Positions 29,267 through 36,001 of a DNA stretch of 64,000 bases are shown piece by piece (positions within the stretch are counted from its first letter, which is position 1; each line of letters starts with the position of its first letter). The notes below the pieces were generated by a model. It searched no databases and was not told where the DNA came from. It was given only the letters and a program-made list of their open reading frames with translations. The stretch is from positions 1,612,001 to 1,676,000 of the forward strand of contig NZ_CP011805.1 of assembly GCF_001028625.1 (NCBI RefSeq), written 5' to 3'. Source of the DNA: Pelagerythrobacter marensis. Its GTDB lineage: Bacteria > Pseudomonadota > Alphaproteobacteria > Sphingomonadales > Sphingomonadaceae. Both the position numbers and the translations under genes were made by a program.

Positions 29267-29832
29267 CAGTCGTCAGCCTTCTCTTCTGTGACTTCGTCGA
29301 TTTCCTCGGCACCTGTCGTGTCGAGCGGTCGGGTGGCGGCGATCAGTTCGTCGGTAAGGACGAGCTTCGCCGAATGAATTGCTTCCAGCGGCACCGCGAT
29401 GCGGCCTGCCTTGCGGTCGTCGATCAGGGCCTTGCCGCCCTCGAACCCCGCGATCGGGCCGCGCAGATTGCGATGCCCGTCGATCTTCTCGATCAGCGCG
29501 ATCTTGCCTTCGTGCCCCGCCCAGTCCGCAAAATCGCTGGGCCGCACCAGCGGGCGGTCGATACCGGGGGAACTGACTTCGAGGTGATAGGCGCCTTCGA
29601 CCAGCACCTCGCCCCGTTCCTCCAGCTCGTCGAGCTTTTCCGAAACGCGGCGCGACAGTGCGGCGCACTGATCGAGCACGAGCTGCCCGGTCGCCGGGTC
29701 TTCCGCCATGACCTGCAATGCCTGCCCGCCGTCGCCGGCTTCCGAGGCGATCATTTTCACGCGCACGAGTTCGAAACCGAGCGCACGCGCTTCGGGTTCG
29801 ACGATCTCTGCAATGCGCGCCAGGTCGGCCAT
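29266..29832 (-). CDS. rimP: Ribosome maturation factor RimP
   Basis: 30S assembly factor, 188 residues. Typical segments are IVEPEARALGFELVRVKM, CAALSRRVSEKLDEL, and YHLEVSSPGIDRPLVRPSDF. A C-terminal Glu/Thr-rich tail ends EEKADD. The ATG at 29832 (MADLARI) is the family start. The frame remains open for about 120 codons further upstream, and the segment directly before the start reads protein-like, so an N-terminal extension cannot be fully excluded. First gene of the rimP-nusA-ylxR-infB operon. Confidence 0.94.
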   Translation of the reverse strand: MADLARIAEIVEPEARALGFELVRVKMIASEAGDGGQALQVMAEDPATGQLVLDQCAALSRRVSEKLDELEERGEVLVEGAYHLEVSSPGIDRPLVRPSDFADWAGHEGKIALIEKIDGHRNLRGPIAGFEGGKALIDDRKAGRIAVPLEAIHSAKLVLTDELIAATRPLDTTGAEEIDEVTEEKADD

Positions 29833-30215
29833 TCGCTCTCCGTTTGCACGACGTTTGCGACACAGGGGTTCGGTGCCGGCCCCTTGCGGCGCCAGCCCCT
29901 CCAGTGTCGCGACAATGTCGGGATGAGTGGCCAGATAGACTTGGCGTCCGGGATTTGCAACCGCATTCGACACTGTCGGGGGGCGGGAAGCCGGGGATTG
30001 TTTGACACCGCTTCGCCAAGGTGACAGCATCCGCCCATGATGATCGCGCATTTTCGACATCTCAGGGGACAACTTCTCGCGGGCACCTAGCCCCGGGTCC
30101 GGCGCACCTATGCCCCGAGCCCGGGGCGCAGAATCCGTTCTATCCGCACATTTCCTCCACATCTGGCGTGCCCTCCGCATCTGACGTGATTGCACGCCTT
30201 TCGAAAGATTCGATC
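29833..30215. other. Intergenic region between divergent rimP and rnk
   Basis: 383 bases with the 5' ends of rimP (minus) and rnk (plus). I see no RNA gene and no convincing ORF with a ribosome site. The minus frame upstream of rimP is open. Promoters for both genes are expected here, but no clear -35/-10 pair stands out. Confidence 0.5.
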
Positions 30216-30644
30216 ATGACTCGCACGCAGGCCGCGGCGCGGCCTCCCATCACGCTGGCCGAAAACGAAGCCGACATCCTTGCCGATCTCGCATTCGGCA
30301 TCCGCGAACGGCAGCCAGAAGTAAGCCGCCTGTTGCTGGAAGAAATCGACCGCGCGCACATCTGCCCCGCAGCGGACGTGCCGGCGGACGTGGTGGCGAT
30401 GGGCTCCACCGTCGAATTCATCGTTCGCGGTACAGGGGAACGCCGCACGATAAGGCTGGTCTATCCCGGCGACGCGGACATTGCCGAAGGGCGCCTGTCG
30501 ATCCTCACGCCGGTCGGCGCCGGATTGATCGGCCTGCGCGTGGGGCAGACCATCGGCTGGCCCGACCGAAGCGGCGAGGAACGGTTGCTGGCGATCGAAA
30601 GCGTCAGCCGCTCTCGTTCCGCTCAGCCAGCCCGTGCTTCTTGA
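30216..30644 (+). CDS. rnk: Rnk-type nucleoside diphosphate kinase regulator
   Basis: A 142-residue protein with an N-terminal helical part (ADILADLAFGIRERQPEVSRLLLEEIDRA) and a C-terminal GreA/GreB-like domain (MGSTVEFIV, RLVYPGDADIAEGRLSILTPVGAGLIGLRVG). This is the Rnk arrangement; family members bind RNA polymerase near the secondary channel. I chose the ATG at 30216 (MTRTQAAARPP). Its last 41 bases overlap the 3' end of pspF on the opposite strand. Confidence 0.88.
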   Translation: MTRTQAAARPPITLAENEADILADLAFGIRERQPEVSRLLLEEIDRAHICPAADVPADVVAMGSTVEFIVRGTGERRTIRLVYPGDADIAEGRLSILTPVGAGLIGLRVGQTIGWPDRSGEERLLAIESVSRSRSAQPARAS

Positions 30645-31647
30645 TGCAATGGCGCAGCTGATCGTAACTGAGGCCGAGCGCCTTGGCCGTCTGGCGCTGG
30701 TTCCAGCGGTTTCTGCCCAGCGCATGTTCGACGATGCGCCGCTCGTGCGCGTCGACCTCGGCCCGCAAGTCGTCGACTGAATCGAGGTCGGGACCCGGCG
30801 TCGTCGCGGCCGGCTGCGGCGGCGCCCCCTGCCCTTCGCGCCCGGTCCGGCGGGTCGCGGGCTCGAACGGTTTCCACGGGCTGTCGAACGGGTCGAACTG
30901 GACGTGCCCGATCGGATCGTTCCAGCTATCCCAGCGATAGACCGCGCGTTCGACGACATTGCGCAGCTCGCGCACATTGCCGGGCCAGGGGTGGTCTTCC
31001 AGCTGGCGCGCGACGTGATCGGCGAAGCCCGGCCAGCCTTCCCAGTGCAGTTCGGCCGCCATGCGACGCCCGAAATATTCGGCCAGCACTTCCACATCGC
31101 CTTCGCGCACGCGCAGGGGCGGCAGGGTGATAACCTCGAAGCTGAGCCGGTCGAGCAGGTCGGCGCGAAATTCGCCGCGTTCGGCCAGCGCGGGCAGATC
31201 TTCGTTGGTGGCGGCGACGATCCGCACATCGACCCGGACCGGGCGGCTCGAACCGATCCGCGTGACTTCGCCATATTCGACCGCGCGCAGCAGCCTTTCC
31301 TGCGCCGCCATCGACAGCGTGCCCAGTTCGTCGAGAAAAAGCGTGCCTTTGTCGGCTTCCTCGAACCTGCCCGCGCGCACTTTGGTAGCGCCGGTGAAGG
31401 CTCCGGCCTCGTGACCGAACAGCTCCGCCTCTATCAGGGTTTCGGGCAGCGCGGCGCAGTTCATGGTGACGAGCGGCTCGTCCCACCGGGTGGAAAGGCG
31501 ATGGAGGCGTTCGGCGATGAGTTCCTTGCCCGTTCCGCGCTCGCCGATCACCAGCACCGGGCGCCGCATCGGCGCGGCACGGCTGGCGCGCTCGACCGCA
31601 TCGAGAAAGGCCCCGGACTGGCCGATGAACTGGTTATCCCGCTCCAC
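30604..31647 (-). CDS. pspF: PspF, sigma-54-dependent activator of the psp operon
   Basis: Bacterial enhancer-binding protein of 347 residues without an N-terminal sensor domain, as PspF should be. The AAA+ domain shows Walker A GERGTGKE, the sigma-54-contacting loop GAFTGA, Walker B LFLDELGT and the arginine-finger region. The C-terminal Fis-type helix-turn-helix is NQRQTAKALGLSYDQLRHCI. I chose GTG at 31647 (VERDNQFIGQSGAF). It is divergent from the psp operon, and its DNA sites are expected between 31648 and 31749. PspA normally restrains it until envelope stress. Confidence 0.93.
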   Translation of the reverse strand: MERDNQFIGQSGAFLDAVERASRAAPMRRPVLVIGERGTGKELIAERLHRLSTRWDEPLVTMNCAALPETLIEAELFGHEAGAFTGATKVRAGRFEEADKGTLFLDELGTLSMAAQERLLRAVEYGEVTRIGSSRPVRVDVRIVAATNEDLPALAERGEFRADLLDRLSFEVITLPPLRVREGDVEVLAEYFGRRMAAELHWEGWPGFADHVARQLEDHPWPGNVRELRNVVERAVYRWDSWNDPIGHVQFDPFDSPWKPFEPATRRTGREGQGAPPQPAATTPGPDLDSVDDLRAEVDAHERRIVEHALGRNRWNQRQTAKALGLSYDQLRHCIKKHGLAERNESG

Positions 31648-31676
31648 GCCCCAATCTATAGTGATATTCGCCGATA

Positions 31677-31695
31677 GTTGGCAACAGAAACCAAC
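31677..31695. promoter_or_regulatory. Candidate PspF upstream activating site (inverted repeat)
   Basis: Arms GTTGG and CCAAC, 9-base spacer, centred about 63 bases upstream of the -24 element of the psp promoter. Its position suits an enhancer bound by PspF. The arms are short and the assignment is by location only. Confidence 0.4.
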
Positions 31696-31748
31696 ACCAA
31701 TATCTGGCAAGTTGCATAACCCGCTAGATTTTCGGCATATTTCTGAAC

Positions 31749-31764
31749 TGGCACGCCCCTTGCT
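31749..31764 (+). promoter_or_regulatory. Sigma-54 promoter of the psp operon
   Basis: TGGCAC-GCCCC-TTGCT matches the sigma-54 consensus TGGCAC-N5-TTGCW exactly, with the required GG-N10-GC spacing. It lies 39 bases before the first small ORF of the psp operon and downstream of the divergent pspF gene, the standard PspF-controlled layout. Confidence 0.93.
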
Positions 31765-31765
31765 A

Positions 31766-31784
31766 ATTGGTGAACAACACCAAT
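31766..31784. promoter_or_regulatory. Inverted repeat at the psp transcription start
   Basis: Perfect 7-base arms ATTGGTG and CACCAAT around AACAA, beginning 2 bases after the -12 element. The transcription start should fall inside it, so it may be an operator or a 5'-end RNA hairpin. Function is inferred. Confidence 0.45.
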
Positions 31785-31802
31785 CCAGGGAGGACCCACA
31801 CA

Positions 31803-31955
31803 ATGTACGACCGCCGCTTCTTCCAGAGCAAGCTTGGACAGGCTTCTATCGCCAGCATCGCCGCGATGGCCCTGTTCGTGGCGCTCAGCGGCCAGATGCA
31901 GGCGAGCCCGGCAATGGCCGCGACGATCGGCTGCGAACAGGTTGAGCTGGCGTGA
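31803..31955 (+). CDS. Small exported/membrane peptide heading the psp operon (50 aa)
   Basis: I do not recognise a family. The 50-residue product has a basic N-terminus (MYDRRFFQSKLG), a hydrophobic stretch at residues 13-29 and ASPAMA-ATIG, a possible signal-peptidase site, leaving a mature tail of about eleven residues containing one Cys. GGGAGGA lies 8 bases before the ATG. Its stop overlaps a GTG (GTGA at 31952) that opens the frame leading into pspA. As the first gene after the sigma-54 promoter it should be strongly induced by envelope stress. Confidence 0.65.
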   Translation: MYDRRFFQSKLGQASIASIAAMALFVALSGQMQASPAMAATIGCEQVELA

Positions 31956-32200
31956 GCAAGCCGACCGATCTCGATACAGGCAAGTTCGACCCGCTTGGGC
32001 CGGAGCGCGACACCCCCCAGTCCCCGCGCGCTTCGGCCCATAACCGCCCCTCGCGCCTGGACGAGGAAGTCGAACGCCTGCGGACCAGCCCCACCCCGAC
32101 GCAGGGCCGCGCCACCGGGCAGCGGCCGACCCAGGGGCGCTCGCACGCCCGGGCCGGCAGCGGCTGGTCGAGCGAATTCAATTTCAACGGAGCACCTTTG
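31952..32200 (+). other. In-frame 83-codon N-terminal extension of PspA (possible alternative start)
   Basis: From GTG 31952, which overlaps the stop of the 50-aa peptide, the frame runs without a stop into the canonical pspA start. The 83 codons are Pro/Arg/Ser/Thr-rich with GC-rich third positions like the neighbouring genes. It lacks membrane segments and known domains. Either a long PspA form is made, or the segment is an untranslated leader. The GTGA overlap favours translation. Confidence 0.45.
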
Positions 32201-32890
32201 ATGGGCATTTTCAGCCGTACCCGCGATATCATCGCCGCCAACTTCAACGACATGCTCGACAAGGCCGACGATCCGGCCAAGATGATCCGCATGATCATCC
32301 TCGAGATGGAGGAGACGCTGGTCGAAGTCCGCGCCAGTGCCGCGCGCACGATCGCCGACCAGAAGGAGATGCATCGCCACACGGTCAAGCTGGAACGGCT
32401 CCAGGCCGACTGGGGCGAGAAGGCCCAGCTCGCGCTCAGCAAGGATCGCGAGGATCTGGCCCGCGCCGCCCTGGTCGAAAGGAAGAAGGCGGCCGACATG
32501 GCCGAACAGCTCAAGCAGGAAATCGCCGTGCTCGACGATGCGCTGCGCGCTTACGAGCAAGATATCGCCAAGCTGCAGCATCGCCTGCGCGAAGCCCGCA
32601 GCCGCCAGACCGCGATCGCCGCGCGCCTCGAAAGCGCGGAAAACCGCGTCAAGCTGCGCACGCTGATGAGCACCGAACGCACCGACGAGGCATTGAGCCG
32701 CTTCGACCAGCTCGAACGGCGGGTCGACTATGCCGAAGGCCGCGCCGATGCCCTCTCGCTGTCCGACGGCAGCGGTCAGCTCTCGCTGTCCGACGAAATC
32801 GCCGCGCTCGAAGGGTCGGACAAAGTCGACGAGGAACTGGAAGCCATGAAGCGCGCGCTGGGCAAGAGCGCCGACAGCAAGGAGGATTGA
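32201..32890 (+). CDS. pspA: Phage shock protein A (PspA/IM30 family)
   Basis: Peripheral inner-membrane protein that oligomerises on damaged membrane and, when free, inhibits PspF. 229 residues from the canonical start MGIFSRTRDIIAANFNDM, whose first helix is the membrane-binding amphipathic helix. The rest is long coiled coil (about residues 25-185) followed by a helical C-terminus ending KSADSKED. GGAG lies 8 bases before the ATG, supporting independent initiation here. An in-frame extension to 31952 could yield a 312-residue form, in which the membrane helix would no longer be N-terminal. Confidence 0.94.
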   Translation: MGIFSRTRDIIAANFNDMLDKADDPAKMIRMIILEMEETLVEVRASAARTIADQKEMHRHTVKLERLQADWGEKAQLALSKDREDLARAALVERKKAADMAEQLKQEIAVLDDALRAYEQDIAKLQHRLREARSRQTAIAARLESAENRVKLRTLMSTERTDEALSRFDQLERRVDYAEGRADALSLSDGSGQLSLSDEIAALEGSDKVDEELEAMKRALGKSADSKED

Positions 32891-32893
32891 TCG

Positions 32894-33190
32894 ATGGAAG
32901 AAGTGCTTGCAATCGTTGCGATCTTCATCGCGCTGCCGTGGATCATCCTCCACTACATCACCAAGTGGAAGACTTCGGCCACGATCACCACCGACGACGA
33001 GGCCCTGCTGGAAGAACTCTACAGCCTGGCCAAGCGGCTGGACGAGCGGATGGACACGGTCGAACGCCTGGTCGCCGCCGACAACCCCGATTTCAAGTCG
33101 CCGCGCCTGATCCACGACCGCGAAATCGACAACGAGAAACTGCGCGAGCTGGACCGCCTGCTCGCCGAGAAGAAGGGAGCCCACCAGTGA
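32894..33190 (+). CDS. pspB: Phage shock protein B
   Basis: A 98-residue inner-membrane protein: one membrane segment at residues 4-22 (LAIVAIFIALPWIILHYIT), then a coiled coil with LAKRLDERMDTVERLVAADNP. In E. coli PspB and PspC sense membrane damage and sequester PspA. It is somewhat longer than the E. coli protein (74 residues), with an extra helical tail after the conserved motif. It starts 3 bases after pspA and overlaps pspC (GTGA). Confidence 0.93.
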   Translation: MEEVLAIVAIFIALPWIILHYITKWKTSATITTDDEALLEELYSLAKRLDERMDTVERLVAADNPDFKSPRLIHDREIDNEKLRELDRLLAEKKGAHQ

Positions 33191-33564
33191 ACAGCCCGCG
33201 CACCACACTCTATCGCGACAAGCAGAATGCCAAATTGATGGGGGTCTGCTCGGGCATTGCGGACTACACCGGGGTCAATGCCCTGTGGGTCCGGCTCGGT
33301 TTCCTCGGCCTGACATTCTTCGCCGGCGGCATGACCATCCCGTTCTATTTCCTCGCCGGTATTCTGCTGAACAAGAAGCCGCCGCACCTCTACGTCGACC
33401 GGGAGGAACAGCAGTACTGGCAGCGCGTGCGGCAGAGCCCGAAGCGCACGGCCCGCGAAATCCGCGCCCGGATGCGCGACATCGATCGCCGCCTGGCCGA
33501 CGTCGAGACGTACTACGTCTCGTCCAATCCGCGCCTGACCGCCGAGATCGAGCGGCTGCGCTGA
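33187..33564 (+). CDS. pspC: Phage shock protein C
   Basis: Envelope-stress sensor, 125 residues. The PspC domain reads TLYRDKQNAKLMGVCSGIADYTGVN and is followed by a membrane region LGFLGLTFFAGGMTIPFYFLAGILL. The C-terminal helix ends with DIDRRLADVETYYVSSNPRL then EIERLR, which has the same pattern as the C-termini of the small proteins downstream. GTG start at 33187 overlapping the pspB stop. Confidence 0.94.
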   Translation: MNSPRTTLYRDKQNAKLMGVCSGIADYTGVNALWVRLGFLGLTFFAGGMTIPFYFLAGILLNKKPPHLYVDREEQQYWQRVRQSPKRTAREIRARMRDIDRRLADVETYYVSSNPRLTAEIERLR

Positions 33565-33592
33565 ACCGCAACAGGAAAGGGGGAACAGGACA

Positions 33593-33907
33593 ATGGATGT
33601 AGCAGTACTGGGAGTGATGATCCCGATCATCGCGCTGATGATCCCGATCGTCGCCATCTGGGCCAAGCACCAGCAGAAGATGGCGGAAATGAACGCGAAA
33701 TCGACCGCCGAGATGACGGCTGAAAAGGCCGCGCAATACACCGGCCATATCAAGGACCTGGAGGAACGGGTCCGCGTGCTCGAACGGATCGTGACCGACC
33801 GCGGTTATGACGTGTCGACCCAGATCGAGGCGCTGCGCGACCAGCATCGGGTGGAAGAACGCGGCACCGGCGTTCCGCTCGACATCGCTCACAAGGAAAA
33901 CGTGTGA
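33593..33907 (+). CDS. PspB-like small membrane/coiled-coil protein 1
   Basis: A 104-residue protein: membrane segment at residues 3-24, a Lys/Glu/Ala-rich helix, then the motif VLERIVTDRGY (residues 62-72) and TQIEALRD. The tail ends GTGVPLDIAHKENV. The layout (one membrane helix, then a coiled coil with an ERLV/ERIV motif) matches PspB, and the motif also aligns with the PspC C-terminus. First of five similar genes after pspC. AGGAAAGGGGGA precedes the ATG. Its stop overlaps the next gene. Confidence 0.75.
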   Translation: MDVAVLGVMIPIIALMIPIVAIWAKHQQKMAEMNAKSTAEMTAEKAAQYTGHIKDLEERVRVLERIVTDRGYDVSTQIEALRDQHRVEERGTGVPLDIAHKENV

Positions 33908-34260
33908 TGGACTGGGGCGGCCCGACTTTCGTCATCGCGATCATCGCCGTCAGCACCGCAGGCTGGCTGATCAACAACTGGATCCGGGCGAAGCACGGTT
34001 ATTCGCTGGAAAACGAATGGGGCGGGATGACCGAGCCATCCGAAAGCGGCGAAACCCGGCGCCTGCGTGAAGAAAACAGCGCGTTGCATGACAAGCTGGA
34101 CGCCATGCAGGACCGGATGATCGTGCTGGAACGGATCGTCACCGATCGCGGATATTCGTTGAGCGAAGAGATCGAGGCGCTGCGCGACAGACCCGTGCCT
34201 GCCAGTAACCCCGCCGACAGCGGGACGCCCCTCAACATCGAACGCCAGGAGCGTGCGTAA
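33907..34260 (+). CDS. PspB-like small membrane/coiled-coil protein 2
   Basis: A 117-residue protein: membrane segment at residues 6-25, juxtamembrane KHGYSLENEWGG, then a coiled coil with VLERIVTDRGYSLSEEIEAL (residues 73-92). The tail SGTPLNIERQ resembles the GVPLDI tail of the preceding protein. The ATG at 33907 overlaps the previous stop (TGATG); a GTG at 33904 is one codon earlier. The closest relative in the window is the gene just upstream, consistent with tandem duplication. Confidence 0.75.
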   Translation: MDWGGPTFVIAIIAVSTAGWLINNWIRAKHGYSLENEWGGMTEPSESGETRRLREENSALHDKLDAMQDRMIVLERIVTDRGYSLSEEIEALRDRPVPASNPADSGTPLNIERQERA

Positions 34261-34595
34261 TGGAACTCGACGTCTTTCTGCCATATCTGGGATGGATCAT
34301 CCTGGCGGTCTTTCTCCTCGGCGCAGGCGGCATCTTCGCCTCGCTCCATACGACGCGGATGAAGATCAAGAACGGCTATCCGCTGGAAGGGATGTGGGGC
34401 CAGTCGCTCAAGCCTTCGAACGAGAAAGCCGTGGCCGAACGGGTCAGCCTGCTGACGCAGGAAAACGCGCAGCTTCGCGCAGAACTCGGTTCGATGAAGG
34501 ATCGGCTGGGCAATGTCGAACGCATCGTCACCGACAGCGGATATCATCTGACGCAGGAAATCGACCGCCTCCAGAACGAGCCGGAGACACACTGA
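34260..34595 (+). CDS. PspB-like small membrane/coiled-coil protein 3
   Basis: A 111-residue protein: membrane segment at residues 8-28, juxtamembrane KNGYPLEGMWGQ (matching KHGYSLENEWGG in the preceding protein), then a coiled coil with NVERIVTDSGYHLTQEIDRL (residues 85-104). The ATG overlaps the preceding TAA. After its stop, a 10-codon ORF bridges to the next gene. No enzymatic motif is present. Confidence 0.75.
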   Translation: MELDVFLPYLGWIILAVFLLGAGGIFASLHTTRMKIKNGYPLEGMWGQSLKPSNEKAVAERVSLLTQENAQLRAELGSMKDRLGNVERIVTDSGYHLTQEIDRLQNEPETH

Positions 34596-34627
34596 TGGAC
34601 CGCGCCGTTGGGAAGAGGCTGCCATGA
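34595..34627 (+). CDS. Ten-residue bridging ORF between array members 3 and 4
   Basis: ATG at 34595 overlaps the preceding stop (TGATG), encodes MDRAVGKRLP, and its stop overlaps the next ATG (ATGA at 34624). It could keep ribosomes moving from one gene to the next and so couple translation. The peptide itself need not be functional. Too short to confirm by sequence alone. Confidence 0.35.
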   Translation: MDRAVGKRLP

Positions 34628-34878
34628 ATCTCTGGACCGCTATCGTCGTGATCGTCGCCATCTGGGGCATCGTGCAGATCTTCAGAACGCGGCGCGAGGA
34701 TCGCCGCGAACGGCGGCGCGGCGGGCATGATCACGCCACTGGCACGCCCCCTGGCGATGCCGAGGCGCGCCGCGAAATCGAGGATCTGCGCGAGCGGATC
34801 AAGGTCCTGGAAAAAATCACCGTCGATGGCCGCGAAGCGAAGGCGATCGCCGACGAAATCGAACGATTGAGAGACTAG
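34624..34878 (+). CDS. PspB-like small membrane/coiled-coil protein 4
   Basis: An 84-residue protein: N-terminal membrane segment (residues 2-20, LWTAIVVIVAIWGIVQIF), a basic patch RTRREDRRERRRGG, a Pro/Gly linker, and a C-terminal coiled coil with IEDLRERIKVLEKITVD and DEIERLRD. The motif is diverged from ERIVTDRGY but in the same place. Basic residues after the membrane segment predict a cytoplasmic C-terminus, as in PspB. Confidence 0.7.
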   Translation: MNLWTAIVVIVAIWGIVQIFRTRREDRRERRRGGHDHATGTPPGDAEARREIEDLRERIKVLEKITVDGREAKAIADEIERLRD

Positions 34879-34927
34879 GAGCGGCGGCGCCATGGCGGTC
34901 GCACGCTGAGGGAAAGGAGCAATGCCC

Positions 34928-35170
34928 ATGAGCGAACAGGTTATCATCGCCGCTGCAACGCTCGTCGCGATCGGCATAGTGGCTTTCGCCGCCCTGCACG
35001 GCTGGCAGGGGTGGCTGGCGCTCAAGCGGCGCGAGCTGGACCGCACCGGTCACCGCCCGACGCGCGAGATCGAAGGCGGCGCGCAAATGGGCGCGGCGCG
35101 GATCGAGATCGCCGACCTGAAGGAACGCATTCGCAAGCTGGAAGCCATCGCCAGCGGCGTGGACCTCTGA
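34928..35170 (+). CDS. PspB-like small membrane/coiled-coil protein 5
   Basis: An 80-residue protein: membrane segment at residues 4-24 (VIIAAATLVAIGIVAFAAL), then a helix with IEIADLKERIRKLEAIASGVDL, a shortened version of the family motif lacking the EIEALRD end. AGGAG lies 8 bases before the ATG at 34928, which I prefer over the ATG at 34922 (spacing 2). Last member of the psp array; sufE follows after 85 bases. Confidence 0.65.
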   Translation: MSEQVIIAAATLVAIGIVAFAALHGWQGWLALKRRELDRTGHRPTREIEGGAQMGAARIEIADLKERIRKLEAIASGVDL

Positions 35171-35255
35171 CACAGGGGCTACATTCCCTCGCAATGCTCG
35201 GGGCTGTGCGACAAGGCTCTTTCGTTTTTGCGCCCTCCCCCCTACCTGCGCCCTC

Positions 35256-35663
35256 ATGCGAACCCTCGACGACATCCGTGAAGAATATGAATTTCTCGAA
35301 GGCGACGAGCGCTATCGCCTGCTGATCGAGCTGGGGCGCGAGCTGGAGCCGATGCCCGACGCGCTGAAAACCGATGCCACGCTGGTGCGCGGCTGTTCTG
35401 CCGCCGTCTGGGTCTATCCCACCGCCGAAGGCGACGCGCTGCATTTCCTGGCCGACAGCAATGCCGCGATCACCAAGGGGATCGTCGCCCTGGTCATCGC
35501 CGCCGTGCAGGACCGATCGGCGCGCGAAGTGGCGGACATGGATATCGCCGCCGCGCTGGCCCCGTTCGATCTGAAGAACCAGCTCAGTTCCAACCGCACG
35601 CAAGGGGTGCCCAACATGATCGCCCTGGTGCGCGATCACGCCGCGCGTATCGCGGCCGGCTGA
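35256..35663 (+). CDS. sufE: SufE family cysteine desulfurase sulfur acceptor
   Basis: Accepts persulfide sulfur from SufS for Fe-S cluster assembly. 135 residues. The acceptor Cys is in VRGCSAAVWVYP (Cys near residue 48). It opens with TLDDIREEYEFLEGDERYRLLIELG and ends NMIALVRDHAARI, both SufE-typical. It is not next to other suf genes and is separate from the psp array upstream. Confidence 0.94.
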   Translation: MRTLDDIREEYEFLEGDERYRLLIELGRELEPMPDALKTDATLVRGCSAAVWVYPTAEGDALHFLADSNAAITKGIVALVIAAVQDRSAREVADMDIAAALAPFDLKNQLSSNRTQGVPNMIALVRDHAARIAAG

Positions 35664-35780
35664 AACCGGCGGAACCGCACGCGCTCCAAAGCGCTGTAAA
35701 GTAAACGACCCGCGCCGCCTGCCTACTCCGCCACCGCGGGGTGGCGGTGCAGCGGTCCGATACAGTCAGGAGCGCCTTTT

Positions 35781-35939
35781 ATGCCGATTATCATTCTGAT
35801 CGCGACGATCCTTCTCCCCCCTCTCGGGGTTGCCCTGAAGCATGGGCTGAACCGCGATTTCCTGATAAACCTGATCCTTACGATCATCCTGTTCGTGCCC
35901 GGATTGATCCACGCGGTATACGTCAACTACTTGCGCTAG
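35781..35939 (+). CDS. YqaE/Pmp3 family small membrane protein (52 aa)
   Basis: Short gene encoding a protein that begins MPIIILIATILLPPLGVALK and ends VPGLIHAVYVNYLR. Two hydrophobic segments with the Pmp3 hallmark LLPPLGV and the second-helix LFVPGLIHAVYV identify the family, which is linked to salt stress and membrane potential in other organisms. CAGGAG lies 9 bases before the ATG. It ends 62 bases before the YbaN-type gene. Confidence 0.88.
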   Translation: MPIIILIATILLPPLGVALKHGLNRDFLINLILTIILFVPGLIHAVYVNYLR

Positions 35940-36001
35940 GCCGGCATAAGCAGCCCATTGGGGCAGACCGGCGGCGCCGAACGATTAAGAGGGGGGCCAC
36001 G

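Noticed and set aside
31952..32890. Taking the 312-residue form as the only PspA
   Set aside because: The canonical start at 32201 has a good ribosome site and exact family N-terminus; the long form is reported only as a possibility.
30604..35170. Reading the phage-shock genes as part of a prophage
   Set aside because: The psp operon is a host envelope-stress system; no phage structural, integrase or lysis genes are present.
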